A DNA stretch of 64,000 nt from Fundicoccus ignavus. GTDB lineage: Bacteria > Bacillota > Bacilli > Lactobacillales > Aerococcaceae. Below are positions 17,199-27,443 of the stretch, in pieces. The DNA lies in the NCBI RefSeq assembly GCF_009659375.1, contig NZ_WJQT01000008.1:54394-118393 (forward strand), read 5' to 3'. The position numbers and the translations under genes are program-made. The notes under the pieces were generated by a model. The model was given only the letters and a program-made list of their open reading frames with translations. It had not been told where the DNA came from and ran no database searches. Every line of letters starts with the position of its first letter. Positions within the stretch are counted from its first letter, which is position 1.

Positions 17199-18260
17199 AT
17201 GTCAGATTTATTATTAGAAGTTAAAGATTTACGCGTGTCTTTCAAAACTTACGCTGGATTAGTCCAAGCAGTTCGTGGCGTTAACTTTACATTGAAAAAA
17301 GGTGAAACACTAGCTATTGTTGGGGAGTCAGGATCAGGTAAAAGTGTGACGGCTAACGCCTTAATGCGTCTAATTCCACAACCTCCAGGACAATATGATG
17401 GTGGAGAAATTCTATTGAACGGTGTCAACATCTTAGACAAAACTGAAGATGAAATGACTGGAATTCGAGGCAAGGACATTGCGATGATTTTCCAAGATCC
17501 AATGACAGCTTTAAACCCAACCATCCGTGTAGGGAACCAAATTGTTGAAGCAATTCGTATTCATGATAAGAAAATTTCACGTGAAGCAGCAGAAAAACGT
17601 GCAATAGAATTATTGGACGAAGTTGGTATACCAATGCCTGAAAAACGTTTCAAGCAATATCCACATGAGTTCTCAGGTGGGATGCGTCAACGTGTTGTTA
17701 TCGCGATTGCCTTGGCAGCAGAACCCAAATTATTGATTGCGGATGAGCCTACAACAGCTTTAGACGTAACTATTCAAGCTCAAATTATCGAGTTGATGAA
17801 AGAAATTCAAAAGAAAAACGAAAACTCAATCATCTTTATTACGCATGACTTGGGTGTCGTAGCGAATATTGCAGATAAAGTTGCTGTTATGTATGCGGGG
17901 CAAATCGTTGAATACGGTGATGTAAACGAGATTTTCTATAACCCTAAACATCCTTATACATGGGGCTTATTAGGTTCAATGCCTGACCTAGAGAGTAACG
18001 ATCAAGATGAGTTGTATACAATTCCAGGAGCGCCACCAAACTTAATCAGCCCACCAAAAGGTGATGCATTTGCGGCACGTAATCGTTATGCGATGGCAAT
18101 TGATTATGTTAAAGAGCCACCAATGTATAAAGTTAAAGAGAACCATTATGCTAAAACTTGGTTATTGCATCCAGATTCTCCGAAAGTTGAAGTACCAGCT
18201 GTTATTCAAAAACGAATTAATCGCTTTTTAGAAGCTGAAGGAGGAGCAACGAATGACTAA
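17199..18260 (+). CDS. oppD: Oligopeptide ABC transporter ATP-binding protein OppD
   Basis: Cytoplasmic ATPase subunit, 353 aa: Walker A GESGSGKS, ABC signature FSGGMRQR, Walker B LLIADEPTTALD, switch His in FITHDLG. The C-terminal oligopeptide-transporter extension starts PGAPPNLISPPKGDAFAARNRYA; many homologues carry several cysteines here (CPF-x-PRC pattern), which are all replaced in this protein. AGGAGG before the ATG; overlaps oppF by 8 bp. Confidence 0.95.
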   Translation: MSDLLLEVKDLRVSFKTYAGLVQAVRGVNFTLKKGETLAIVGESGSGKSVTANALMRLIPQPPGQYDGGEILLNGVNILDKTEDEMTGIRGKDIAMIFQDPMTALNPTIRVGNQIVEAIRIHDKKISREAAEKRAIELLDEVGIPMPEKRFKQYPHEFSGGMRQRVVIAIALAAEPKLLIADEPTTALDVTIQAQIIELMKEIQKKNENSIIFITHDLGVVANIADKVAVMYAGQIVEYGDVNEIFYNPKHPYTWGLLGSMPDLESNDQDELYTIPGAPPNLISPPKGDAFAARNRYAMAIDYVKEPPMYKVKENHYAKTWLLHPDSPKVEVPAVIQKRINRFLEAEGGATND

Positions 18261-19161
18261 GAAATTATTAGAAGTTAAAAACCTTAAACAATATTTCGGT
18301 AAGAGCTCTTCTCCGATTAAAGCTGTTGACGGGATTAGTTTCGATATTTATGAAGGTGAAGTTTTAGGTCTAGTAGGTGAATCCGGAAGTGGTAAATCTA
18401 CAACAGGACGCTCAATCATTGGTTTATATGATATTACAGAAGGTGATATCATCTACCAAGGTAAAAATATTAGCGATAAAATATCAGCGCAAGAACGCAA
18501 GGAATTAGCGAAAAGCATCCAAATGATTTTCCAAGATCCTTATGCCTCTTTAAACCCTAGAATGACAGTTAGCGAAATCATTGGTGAAGGATTCGATATT
18601 CATGGTTTATATAAAAATAAACATGAACGTTACGAAAAAATTGCTGAGTTATTAGAATCAGTAGGTTTGAACCGTGAACATGCGAACCGTTATGCGCACG
18701 AATTCTCAGGGGGGCAACGTCAACGTATTGGTATTGCCCGTGCGTTATCATTAGGACCTAAATTCATCATTGCCGATGAGCCTATTTCAGCGTTAGACGT
18801 TTCGATTCAAGCGCAAGTTGTTAACTTGATGAAAAAATTACAACGTGAACAAAACTTTACTTACTTATTTATTGCCCATGATTTATCAATGGTTAAATAC
18901 ATTAGTGACCGTATTGCTGTAATGCACCACGGTAAAATTGTAGAGTTAGGGCCAGCTACTGAGATTTATTCAAATCCAGTACACCCGTATACACAATCAT
19001 TGCTTTCAGCAGTTCCACAACCGGACCCAATTAGTGAAAGCAAACGTGTACGTGTGGCTTATACACCTGAAGAGGTAACTGGCGAGTTAGAACAATTCGA
19101 AGTAAGCCCAGAACATTTTGTTTATGGAACTAAAGAACAAGTAACGAGATGGACTAACTAG
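18253..19161 (+). CDS. oppF: Oligopeptide ABC transporter ATP-binding protein OppF
   Basis: Second ATPase, 302 aa: Walker A GESGSGKST, signature FSGGQRQR, Walker B IIADEPISALD, switch FIAHDLS. The C-terminal extension (about 250-302) is short, ending GTKEQVTRWTN. GGAGG lies inside the oppD end, and the 8-bp overlap implies coupling. Last gene of oppBCDF. Confidence 0.95.
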   Translation: MTKKLLEVKNLKQYFGKSSSPIKAVDGISFDIYEGEVLGLVGESGSGKSTTGRSIIGLYDITEGDIIYQGKNISDKISAQERKELAKSIQMIFQDPYASLNPRMTVSEIIGEGFDIHGLYKNKHERYEKIAELLESVGLNREHANRYAHEFSGGQRQRIGIARALSLGPKFIIADEPISALDVSIQAQVVNLMKKLQREQNFTYLFIAHDLSMVKYISDRIAVMHHGKIVELGPATEIYSNPVHPYTQSLLSAVPQPDPISESKRVRVAYTPEEVTGELEQFEVSPEHFVYGTKEQVTRWTN

Positions 19162-19178
19162 TACTATTAAGTATAAAA

Positions 19179-19224
19179 TCAACCTTTCAACGACGTCTAT
19201 GGATGTTGTTTGAGAGGTTTTTTT
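19179..19224 (+). terminator. Terminator of the opp operon
   Basis: AACCTTTCAACGACGTC pairs, with G-U pairs, with GATGTTGTTTGAGAGGTT, then T7. Confidence 0.85.
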
Positions 19225-19265
19225 GCATTTTAAGGAAATGTAGGTTTGTTTTAATCGTATTTGTG

Positions 19266-19440
19266 CTGCGCTCATCGTACTAGTTTTTTCAAAGCGGTGG
19301 TCGCTTTCAAAGCCTCACTAGCGTTCGCTCTTTTCCGGCTCAATCGGCTAGGCTCTGTCTACATCGTTATGCTCTAAGTCAGAGCGAGCTGTGCCGGTTG
19401 CCCTTTATACCGCTTTGGCAAAACTAGCACGGTGAGCTAC
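19266..19440 (+). repeat. Dispersed palindromic element, copy 2
   Basis: GCGCTCATCG...TTTCAAAGCGGTGG pairs with ACCGCTTTGGCAAAACTAG...GAGCTAC; inner CAATCGGCTAGGCTCTGTCT against CAGAGCGAGCTGTGCCGG. It fills the space between the convergent opp operon and tyrS, after the oppF terminator. Confidence 0.85.
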
Positions 19441-19535
19441 CAAGACAGACTAAATAGAAAATAGCGGTCTAATATAAAGTGAATAATACTAATCAAATTT
19501 TCTAGGTGTTGAGTGTAGATAGAGTGTTAAAATCG

Positions 19536-19577
19536 AAAAAAATCGTGTCTGTAAGAGCAATACTCACAGACACGATT
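19536..19577 (-). terminator. Terminator of tyrS
   Basis: On the minus strand AATCGTGTCTGT...ACAGACACGATT followed by T-rich sequence (AAAAAAA on the plus strand at 19535-19541). Confidence 0.9.
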
Positions 19578-19607
19578 AGATTGTTTTACTTTTGAACTTC
19601 TAATGAC

Positions 19608-20876
19608 TTAGTTTTCGAAAGTTACTAAGTAGTAGTTTTTCTTACCGCGACGTACGATAACGTATTGATCGCCAATAGCGTGTTCCGGACTAATTTCAAA
19701 TTCTAGGTCATCAACTTTGTCACCGTTAATTGAAATAGCACCATTTTGAATAAATTCTCGTGATTGGCGACGAGAACTAATTAAGCCGATATCTACTAAC
19801 CAAACTGCTAGGTTTTTAGCTTCGCGAGGTGCAGTAAATTGAGGCATATTCTTAAAACCTTCAGCAATTTGTTTGGCTGTTAAGTCTTTAACGTTACCTG
19901 TAAACAATGCTTCAGTAATCAATAATGCTTCGTCTAAAGCTTCTTGTCCATGAACAAAACGAGTAACTTCTTCAGCTAAACGCTTCTGTGCATTACGTAG
20001 ATGTGGTTGTTCAGCTACTTCTGTTTCCAAAGCGCTAATTTCATCCTCTGATAAGAATGTGAAGTATTTCAAAAATTTGATTACATCATTATCTTGTTGG
20101 TTTAACCAGAATTGGTAGAATTCGTAAGGTGTTGTTTGTTCCGGGTCTAACCAGATTGAACCACCAGCAGATTTACCAAATTTAGTTCCATCAGATTTTA
20201 ACATCAAAGGAATAGTCAAACCGTAAGCTTCAGCTTCAGAACCTTCTACACGACGAATAAAATCAAGACCGGCTGTAATATTTCCCCACTGGTCAGCTCC
20301 ACCAATTTGAACTTGAATATCATGTTCTTTAAACAAGTGTTGGAAGTCAATTGATTGTAGAATTTGGTATGTAAATTCAGTGAAAGAAATACCAACATCT
20401 AAACGACTTGCGACGACATCTTTTGCTAACATTGTATTAACATTAAAGTGTTTACCGTAATCACGTAGGAAGTCTAATAATGAGAATTCACTTAACCAAT
20501 CATAGTTATTAACAATTCTAAACCCACTCGCTTCAACATCACCTTTTAAGAACAAGTTGTCCATTTGAGCGGTTAATTTACGAGCGTTTTCCTTCACTGT
20601 ATCCATTGTCTGAAGCGTACGTTCACTATTACGTCCACTTGGATCTCCGATTGACCCAGTAGCGCCACCGATAACCACCATTGGTTTATGTCCCGCTAAT
20701 TGGAATCTTTTTAAAATCATAAATGGAATCAAGTGCCCAATATGCATTGAGTCACCAGTAGGATCAACTCCACAATAAATACCGACAGCTTTCTCACCTA
20801 GTAATTTTTCTAAGCCATCTGCATCGGTTTGCTGATTAATGGCACCGCGCCATTCTAATTCCTGTAATATTGACAA
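19608..20876 (-). CDS. tyrS: Tyrosyl-tRNA synthetase
   Basis: Class I aminoacyl-tRNA synthetase charging tRNA-Tyr, 422 aa, exactly the usual bacterial length. Visible: HIGH motif (MHIGHLIPF), KMSKS variant KFGKS, tyrosine-pocket segment GGADQWGNI, and a C-terminal S4 RNA-binding domain (about 355-422). Start set at TTG 20876: AGAGGAG lies 8 bp upstream and the protein then begins SILQELEWRGAINQQTD as in homologues. A longer in-frame version from TTG 20942 has its own AAGGAGG, so a 22-residue N-terminal extension or leader peptide is possible. Preceded by a long structured leader. Confidence 0.93.
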   Translation of the reverse strand: MSILQELEWRGAINQQTDADGLEKLLGEKAVGIYCGVDPTGDSMHIGHLIPFMILKRFQLAGHKPMVVIGGATGSIGDPSGRNSERTLQTMDTVKENARKLTAQMDNLFLKGDVEASGFRIVNNYDWLSEFSLLDFLRDYGKHFNVNTMLAKDVVASRLDVGISFTEFTYQILQSIDFQHLFKEHDIQVQIGGADQWGNITAGLDFIRRVEGSEAEAYGLTIPLMLKSDGTKFGKSAGGSIWLDPEQTTPYEFYQFWLNQQDNDVIKFLKYFTFLSEDEISALETEVAEQPHLRNAQKRLAEEVTRFVHGQEALDEALLITEALFTGNVKDLTAKQIAEGFKNMPQFTAPREAKNLAVWLVDIGLISSRRQSREFIQNGAISINGDKVDDLEFEISPEHAIGDQYVIVRRGKKNYYLVTFEN

Positions 20877-21289
20877 GCCAAACACTCCTCTTTCCATAAT
20901 TTCATTCATAGTCATTATATTCATTAATTTTGACTTTCGCAACGACCTATCCTCCTTTAATTAACGAAAGCTGGTAGCTAGTTCGTCATTAATACTTGCG
21001 GATAAATTTCGTACGTACAAAACAGCCGGAATATTACTGAACCTATTGTTTGTGCGTATAAAAATAACCTAGCAATGCAAGTCATTAAATGACGAGCGTC
21101 GCTAGGTTGAATTATTGCAAGAAAACTTCTGCAAATCATCCTAAATATGTGCAACACAAATCACTTTTACTCAAATTGTGTAAAAGTAATAATAATATGT
21201 ATGTAACATTGCACTATTAGAAATACGCATAAGTTTGCTCCTTTTCACTAGGTTAGAATTACTTTACCATACAAAAATAAATATTACAA
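20877..21289 (-). promoter_or_regulatory. tyrS promoter and structured leader (attenuator candidate)
   Basis: Minus strand: TTGTAA (21289-21284), 17-bp spacer, extended -10 TGGTAAAGT (-10 at 21266-21261). The roughly 380-nt leader holds ACTTTTAC/GTAAAAGT within GTGCAA/TTGCAC stems, then an AACCTAGC...GCTAGGTT hairpin followed by ATTTTTAT (21108-21060). An earlier AACCTAG at about 21252 can compete for the same right arm. A last hairpin ACGAA..AGCT/AGCTTTCGT lies before AAAGGAGG. The T-box sequence (GGTGGNACC) is not present. Confidence 0.5.
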
Positions 21290-21427
21290 GTGATAAAACG
21301 ACTGGAAATGCTGATTTAATAAGCTTTTAAAGCTTTTTTTCTAAAGTGAAGTGACTTCATGAAAATTAGAAAAAAATTAGTCACAAAAAACTCACAAATG
21401 AGCGACAAACATCAATAAAATTACAAC

Positions 21428-21498
21428 ATTACAGTAATGTTACAGAACATATACGAATTGAATAATTCAGCCTAAAGTCCGATAGAATATGTTATATT
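21428..21498 (+). promoter_or_regulatory. WalR/PhoP-type box and extended -10 promoter of the NlpC/P60 gene
   Basis: ATTACA-GTAAT-GTTACA at 21428-21444 is, on the opposite strand, TGTAAC-ATTAC-TGTAAT, a perfect match to the WalR consensus TGTWAH-N5-TGTWAH. Extended -10 TGTTATATT follows at 21490-21498. WalRK controls wall hydrolases in related genera. Bases 21290-21427 hold only AT-rich DNA. Confidence 0.55.
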
Positions 21499-21611
21499 AC
21501 ATTCAGGCAAAATTTTAGATGATTTTATCTCTAAGATTTTATGAATAAACTTTGAATTTTAAACATAGACGAAATACATTCGAGGTAACAAACAAGGAGA
21601 GCAAATAAATT

Positions 21612-23369
21612 ATGAAGAAGACTTTAGGTAAAGGCATATTCAAAACTTTATTGACATCAGCTGTAATTTTAGGATCAGTTGCATCACCAGTTGCAGCGTC
21701 AGCTCAAAGTTACGATGAGTTAATTGGAGAAACACAATGGGCAATTGATAGCCTATCAGCAGAGCAAACAGCACTTTACGCTGAGTTAGCAACAGCATAC
21801 GCAGAAATCGACACATTACAAACTGAAGTAACAACTTTATTAGAAAGCATTACTGCAGACGATGAGCTAATCTTTGATTTAGAAACAGAAATTACTGAAT
21901 TAGAAGCAGTAATCGCGAAACGTCAAGAATTGATTGCAGAACAAGCTGTATCAATTCAAATGAATGGTGGTACTTCAAACTACTTAAACGCAGTAGCATC
22001 TTCAGAATCAGTAAGTGATTTTGTTGGTCGTTTAGATGTTGTTCGTAAAATGGTAACAGCTCATAAAGACTTATTAGATGTTCAAAAGGTTGACAAAGCA
22101 GCTGTTGAAATGAAAGTTAATGAAGCTGAGGAAACTAAGCAAGCTAAAGTTGACAAAAAAGTTGAATTAGAAGCTCTTAAAAATGAGTTAGAAATCAATT
22201 CAGCTCAAGCAGAAGTTGTTTATGAACAATTAACAAATGACATCAGTTTAGCAGCAGCTAATCGTGATGCTTTAATCGCAGAAAAAGCAGCTTTTGAAGA
22301 AGCTCAAAGAATCGCAGCTGAACAAGCAGCAGCAGCCCAAGCGGCAGCAGCGGCTCAAGCTCAGGCTCAAGCAGAAGCAGCGGCAGCAGCTCAAGCGCAA
22401 GCTGAGGCGGATGCAGCAGCGGCGGCGGCAGCTCAAGCAGCAGCAGATGCAGCTCAAGAGGCAGCTAACGAAGCGGCTAACCCAACTGTTGAAGAACCAG
22501 TTGCAGAAACTCCAGTAGAAGAAGTTCCTGTAGTTGAAGAACCAGCTTTAGAAACTCCGGTAGAAGAAGTTCCTGTAGTTGAAGAACCAGCTTTAGAAAC
22601 TCCGGTAGAAGAAGTTCCTGTAGTTGAAGAACCAACTGTAGAAGCTCCAGTAGAAGAAGTTCCTGTAGTTGAAGAACCAGCTTTAGAAACTCCAGTAGAA
22701 GAAGTTCCTGTAGTTGAAGAACCAACTGTAGAAACTCCAGTAGAAGATAATACAGATGCAGCAGCTCAAGCAGAAGCAGATCGTATTGCAGCTGAACAAG
22801 CAGCTCAAGCAGAAGCAGATCGTATTGCAGCTGAACAAGCAGCTCAAGCAGAAGCGGATCGTATTGCAGCTGAACAAGCGGCTCAAGCAGAAGCAGACCG
22901 TATTGCGGCTGAGCAAGCAGCACAAGAAGCAGCGGCAGCAGCCCAAGCAGAAGCAGATCGTTTAGCACAAGAAGCAGCAGATGCGGCTCAAAAAGCTGAA
23001 GAATCAGCAGCGAATGCAAGTACTTTATTAGCGAATGCAGCTCAATACTTAGGAACACCGTATGTATGGGGCGGAAAATCACCAAGTGGTTTTGACTGTT
23101 CAGGTTTTGTTCAATACGTATTTAAAGAAACTTACGGTATCGATGTAGGTGGTTGGACAGGTGCTCAAGAAAATGCTGGTACAAAAATTGGCGTTTCTGA
23201 AGCACAAGCTGGAGATTTATACTTCTGGGGTTCACCAGGAAGCACTTATCACGTAGCAATCGCTACAGGTAATGGAGATTACATCCACGCTTCTCAACCA
23301 GGTACTCCATTAGAATATAACAGCGTAAGCTCTTACTTCATGCCAAGTTTTGCATTAAGAGTTAACTAA
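21612..23369 (+). CDS. Secreted PcsB-like peptidoglycan hydrolase with NlpC/P60 domain
   Basis: 585 aa extracellular cell wall hydrolase (D,L-endopeptidase type) likely used in daughter-cell separation. Signal peptide 1-31 (cut ASA-QSY); coiled coil about 33-230 with a PcsB-like arrangement; Ala/Gln-rich segment; six 15-residue VEEPALETPVEEVPV repeats; four 13-residue AAQAEADRIAAEQ repeats; C-terminal NlpC/P60 domain about 470-585 with catalytic Cys in GFDCSGFV, His in TYHVAIA and a second polar residue near HASQPG. Start ATG with AAGGAGAG. The catalytic cysteine is the only cysteine. Flanked by its own promoter and terminator. Streptococcal PcsB carries CHAP instead of NlpC/P60. Confidence 0.9.
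   Translation: MKKTLGKGIFKTLLTSAVILGSVASPVAASAQSYDELIGETQWAIDSLSAEQTALYAELATAYAEIDTLQTEVTTLLESITADDELIFDLETEITELEAVIAKRQELIAEQAVSIQMNGGTSNYLNAVASSESVSDFVGRLDVVRKMVTAHKDLLDVQKVDKAAVEMKVNEAEETKQAKVDKKVELEALKNELEINSAQAEVVYEQLTNDISLAAANRDALIAEKAAFEEAQRIAAEQAAAAQAAAAAQAQAQAEAAAAAQAQAEADAAAAAAAQAAADAAQEAANEAANPTVEEPVAETPVEEVPVVEEPALETPVEEVPVVEEPALETPVEEVPVVEEPTVEAPVEEVPVVEEPALETPVEEVPVVEEPTVETPVEDNTDAAAQAEADRIAAEQAAQAEADRIAAEQAAQAEADRIAAEQAAQAEADRIAAEQAAQEAAAAAQAEADRLAQEAADAAQKAEESAANASTLLANAAQYLGTPYVWGGKSPSGFDCSGFVQYVFKETYGIDVGGWTGAQENAGTKIGVSEAQAGDLYFWGSPGSTYHVAIATGNGDYIHASQPGTPLEYNSVSSYFMPSFALRVN
22488..22757 (+). repeat. 45-bp coding tandem repeat (VEEPALETPVEEVPV x6)
   Basis: Six nearly identical 45-bp units encoding an acidic Pro/Val/Glu linker. 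High DNA identity suggests recent expansion and likely length variation between strains. Confidence 0.95.
22761..22916 (+). repeat. 39-bp coding tandem repeat (AAQAEADRIAAEQ x4)
   Basis: Four units encoding an Ala/Glu-rich, probably helical segment just before the NlpC/P60 domain. This region gives long false ORFs on other frames. Confidence 0.95.
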
Positions 23370-23382
23370 TTTAAACATTTCA

Positions 23383-23414
23383 AGGCAGACTCTAGGGTCT
23401 GTCTTTTTTTTTTT
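23383..23414 (+). terminator. Terminator of the NlpC/P60 gene
   Basis: GGCAGACTC-TA-GGGTCTGTC stem followed by T10-12. Confidence 0.9.
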
Positions 23415-23415
23415 A

Positions 23416-23728
23416 TATACGGGATTATAAGTTTTATGATGATATATTAAGCTTTATGCTTCGATCAGCTTATTGTTTTCAAATGTGGTAGTCGCTTTTA
23501 GAGCCTCACACTTGTGAGGGGGTATTACAGTTCAATCGGCTAAACTTTGGCTATTTTTCTGTGCTTAAAGCCAGGGAAGCTGTACCAAATACTCTTTGTG
23601 CCGCTTTGAAAAACAAGTGGCTGAGCTGCGCTTAGTATTCTAATAAAAGTAATGCTATATTATCCATTTAAAACTGCCAAACGAAATTTAAACGCCTCGT
23701 ACAAAACTCCGACGGTTTCTCATTTATA
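23416..23728 (+). repeat. Dispersed palindromic element, copy 3
   Basis: Begins immediately after the terminator T-run with ATTATAAGTTTTATG; arms ATCAGCTTATTGTTTTC and GAAAAACAAGTGGCTGAG; right flank ends in the family's CTCAT. The inner part is more diverged than in copies 1, 2 and 5. Nothing else is seen before the MFS promoter. Confidence 0.8.
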
Positions 23729-23842
23729 TTGATCGCTAATTTTTTGAAACCCATTTTATAAATTTTCTTAACTACTGTATCTCTACTTTATACTGTTAAT
23801 AGACTAATAACTACAGTACTATGACCTAAAAGTGGCTGGATT

Positions 23843-23865
23843 TGAAAGCGTTTCGATGATATGAT
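23843..23865 (+). promoter_or_regulatory. MFS gene promoter with cre-like operator
   Basis: TGAAAGCGTTTCGA (23843-23856) resembles the CcpA cre consensus TGWAANCGNTNWCA with two mismatches and contains the palindrome GAAA-GCG-TTTC. It abuts the -10 TATGAT (23860-23865), a position typical of repression. Confidence 0.4.
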
Positions 23866-23903
23866 TGTGTGGATATTTATTAAGGGTGAGAGGGATTTGG
23901 AGT

Positions 23904-25109
23904 ATGAAATCATTTAATTTTCAAGATACGCTACGTGCGAGTTATTTGGGCTATATAACTCAAGCAATTATTAATAATTTTGCGCCGTTATTGTTTTTAA
24001 TTTTTAGAGATTCGTTTGGTATACCTTTGGAACAAATGACCTTATTGATCACTACCAATTTTCTGACACAATTACTTGTAGATATGTTGGCTATAAAGTT
24101 TGTTGATCGAATAGGTTATAAAGTTTCAATAGTGGCAGCACATGTATTTGCAGCAGTTGGGATTGCGGGCTTGGGATTATTCCCAATGTTTACTGAACAT
24201 AAGTTTCTGGCTTTATTATTAGCGGTTATGATTTATGCAGTGGGTGGCGGTTTAATTGAGGTATTAATTAGTCCGATTGTTGAAGCAGCACCTACAGAAA
24301 ATAAGTCATCATCAATGAGTCTGCTGCATTCATTTTACTGTTGGGGAATGGTGTTGGTCGTCGTATGTTCGACTGCCTTTTTATACGTATTTGGTTCTCA
24401 TTCTTGGCGATTACTCTCAGGTATTTGGGCATTATTGGCTCTAGGCAATGCGTTTTATTTCTCGCAAGTTCCGATTGCTATGTTGACAGAAGAGGGTGAG
24501 TCTGCGACTGTACGTAGTCTTTTCTCCATGAAAACTTTCTGGCTATTTATTGTATTGATGATTACGGCGGGCGCATCAGAGCAAGCGATGGCACAGTGGG
24601 CATCTGCCTTTGCAGAGAGTGGTTTAGGTTTAACGAAAGCACTTGGCGATCTCGTTGGTCCGATGATGTTCGCAATCTTTATGGGACTATCACGTGTTTT
24701 TTATGCCAAGTATAGTGAGAAAATAAATTTGTTGTCTTATATTATTGGAAGTGGCTTATTGTGTTTAATTGCTTACTCCTTAATTATTCTAACCACTAAC
24801 CCGATTCTTTCTTTAGTCGGAAGTGCCTTATGTGGTTTATCTGTGGGAATTTTATGGCCGGGTATCTTTAGTATTGCGGCTGAGAGTATCCCTAAAGGCG
24901 GTACAGCATTATTTGCTATTTTAGCTTTAGCAGGTGATGTGGGGTGCGCGATTGGACCTAGTATTGTCGGAGGTGTAGCAGGTTTATTTAATGAAAATTT
25001 GAAGTATGGTTTCATGGTAGCAATGATTTTCCCGGTGATCTTAGTTGCAGGAAGTGCCATTTATCGCTATCGTTATAAAGTTAGAGGCTTGTTAGTTAAG
25101 GCTTCATAA
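23904..25109 (+). CDS. Major facilitator superfamily transporter
   Basis: 401 aa integral membrane protein with about 12 helices; starts MKSFNFQDTLRASYLGYITQAIINNF and resembles the FucP/sugar-type MFS branch (for example IVEAAPTENKSSSMSLLHSFYCWGMV around helix 5). Substrate not assignable. The start was moved from TTG 23865 to ATG 23904 because the predicted -10 overlaps the former and GAGAGGGA lies upstream of the latter. The cre-like operator suggests catabolite control, which would fit a sugar or nucleoside substrate (inference). Single-gene unit. Confidence 0.85.
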   Translation: MKSFNFQDTLRASYLGYITQAIINNFAPLLFLIFRDSFGIPLEQMTLLITTNFLTQLLVDMLAIKFVDRIGYKVSIVAAHVFAAVGIAGLGLFPMFTEHKFLALLLAVMIYAVGGGLIEVLISPIVEAAPTENKSSSMSLLHSFYCWGMVLVVVCSTAFLYVFGSHSWRLLSGIWALLALGNAFYFSQVPIAMLTEEGESATVRSLFSMKTFWLFIVLMITAGASEQAMAQWASAFAESGLGLTKALGDLVGPMMFAIFMGLSRVFYAKYSEKINLLSYIIGSGLLCLIAYSLIILTTNPILSLVGSALCGLSVGILWPGIFSIAAESIPKGGTALFAILALAGDVGCAIGPSIVGGVAGLFNENLKYGFMVAMIFPVILVAGSAIYRYRYKVRGLLVKAS

Positions 25110-25120
25110 TGTTTACTATA

Positions 25121-25156
25121 AAACGGCTAATCACAGAGGATGGTTGGTCGTTTTTT
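25121..25156 (+). terminator. Terminator of the MFS gene
   Basis: AACGGCTAATCA pairs (with G-U pairs) with TGGTTGGTCGTT, then T6. Confidence 0.75.
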
Positions 25157-25248
25157 GGGCTAATAATTTCAGAATAAATGTTTGATAAAGCTTGAGATAT
25201 AATCTAGAGGAAAGCTTGCTGTTTAGGTATATTATGGCTCGAGTTCTA

Positions 25249-25257
25249 TGTTATAAT
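25249..25257 (+). promoter_or_regulatory. Extended -10 promoter of metG
   Basis: TGTTATAAT with -10 at 25252-25257, 40 bp before the GTG start; the leader is too short for a T-box. Confidence 0.6.
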
Positions 25258-25282
25258 AGGACCCAGTGAACATAAAATATAA

Positions 25283-27346
<2,064 letters not shown>

Positions 27347-27354
27347 TCAATAAT

Positions 27355-27400
27355 GAAAAAAGTTGCGGATACTAGCCATTCTAGTATTCGCAACTTTTTT
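27355..27400. terminator. Bidirectional terminator, metG and the FUSC-type pseudogene
   Basis: AAAAAAGTTGCGGATACTAG...CTAGTATTCGCAACTTTTTT: T-runs appear on both strands. Confidence 0.9.
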
Positions 27401-27443
27401 GCATTGGTATTTTGTTTTAGTGTTAGAACAATCTTAAATTGTC

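Noticed and set aside
20943..21260. T-box riboswitch before tyrS
   Set aside because: No GGTGGNACC T-box sequence precedes the terminator-like hairpin; reported instead as an uncharacterised leader.
21316..21338. Terminator before the NlpC/P60 gene
   Set aside because: The AAGCTTTTAAAGCTT palindrome is short, AT-rich, and no upstream gene reads towards it.
22477..23085. Long Leu-rich ORF on the minus strand
   Set aside because: It is the antisense shadow of the repetitive VEEP/AAQAEAD coding region; no ribosome binding site, and composition is explained by the repeats.
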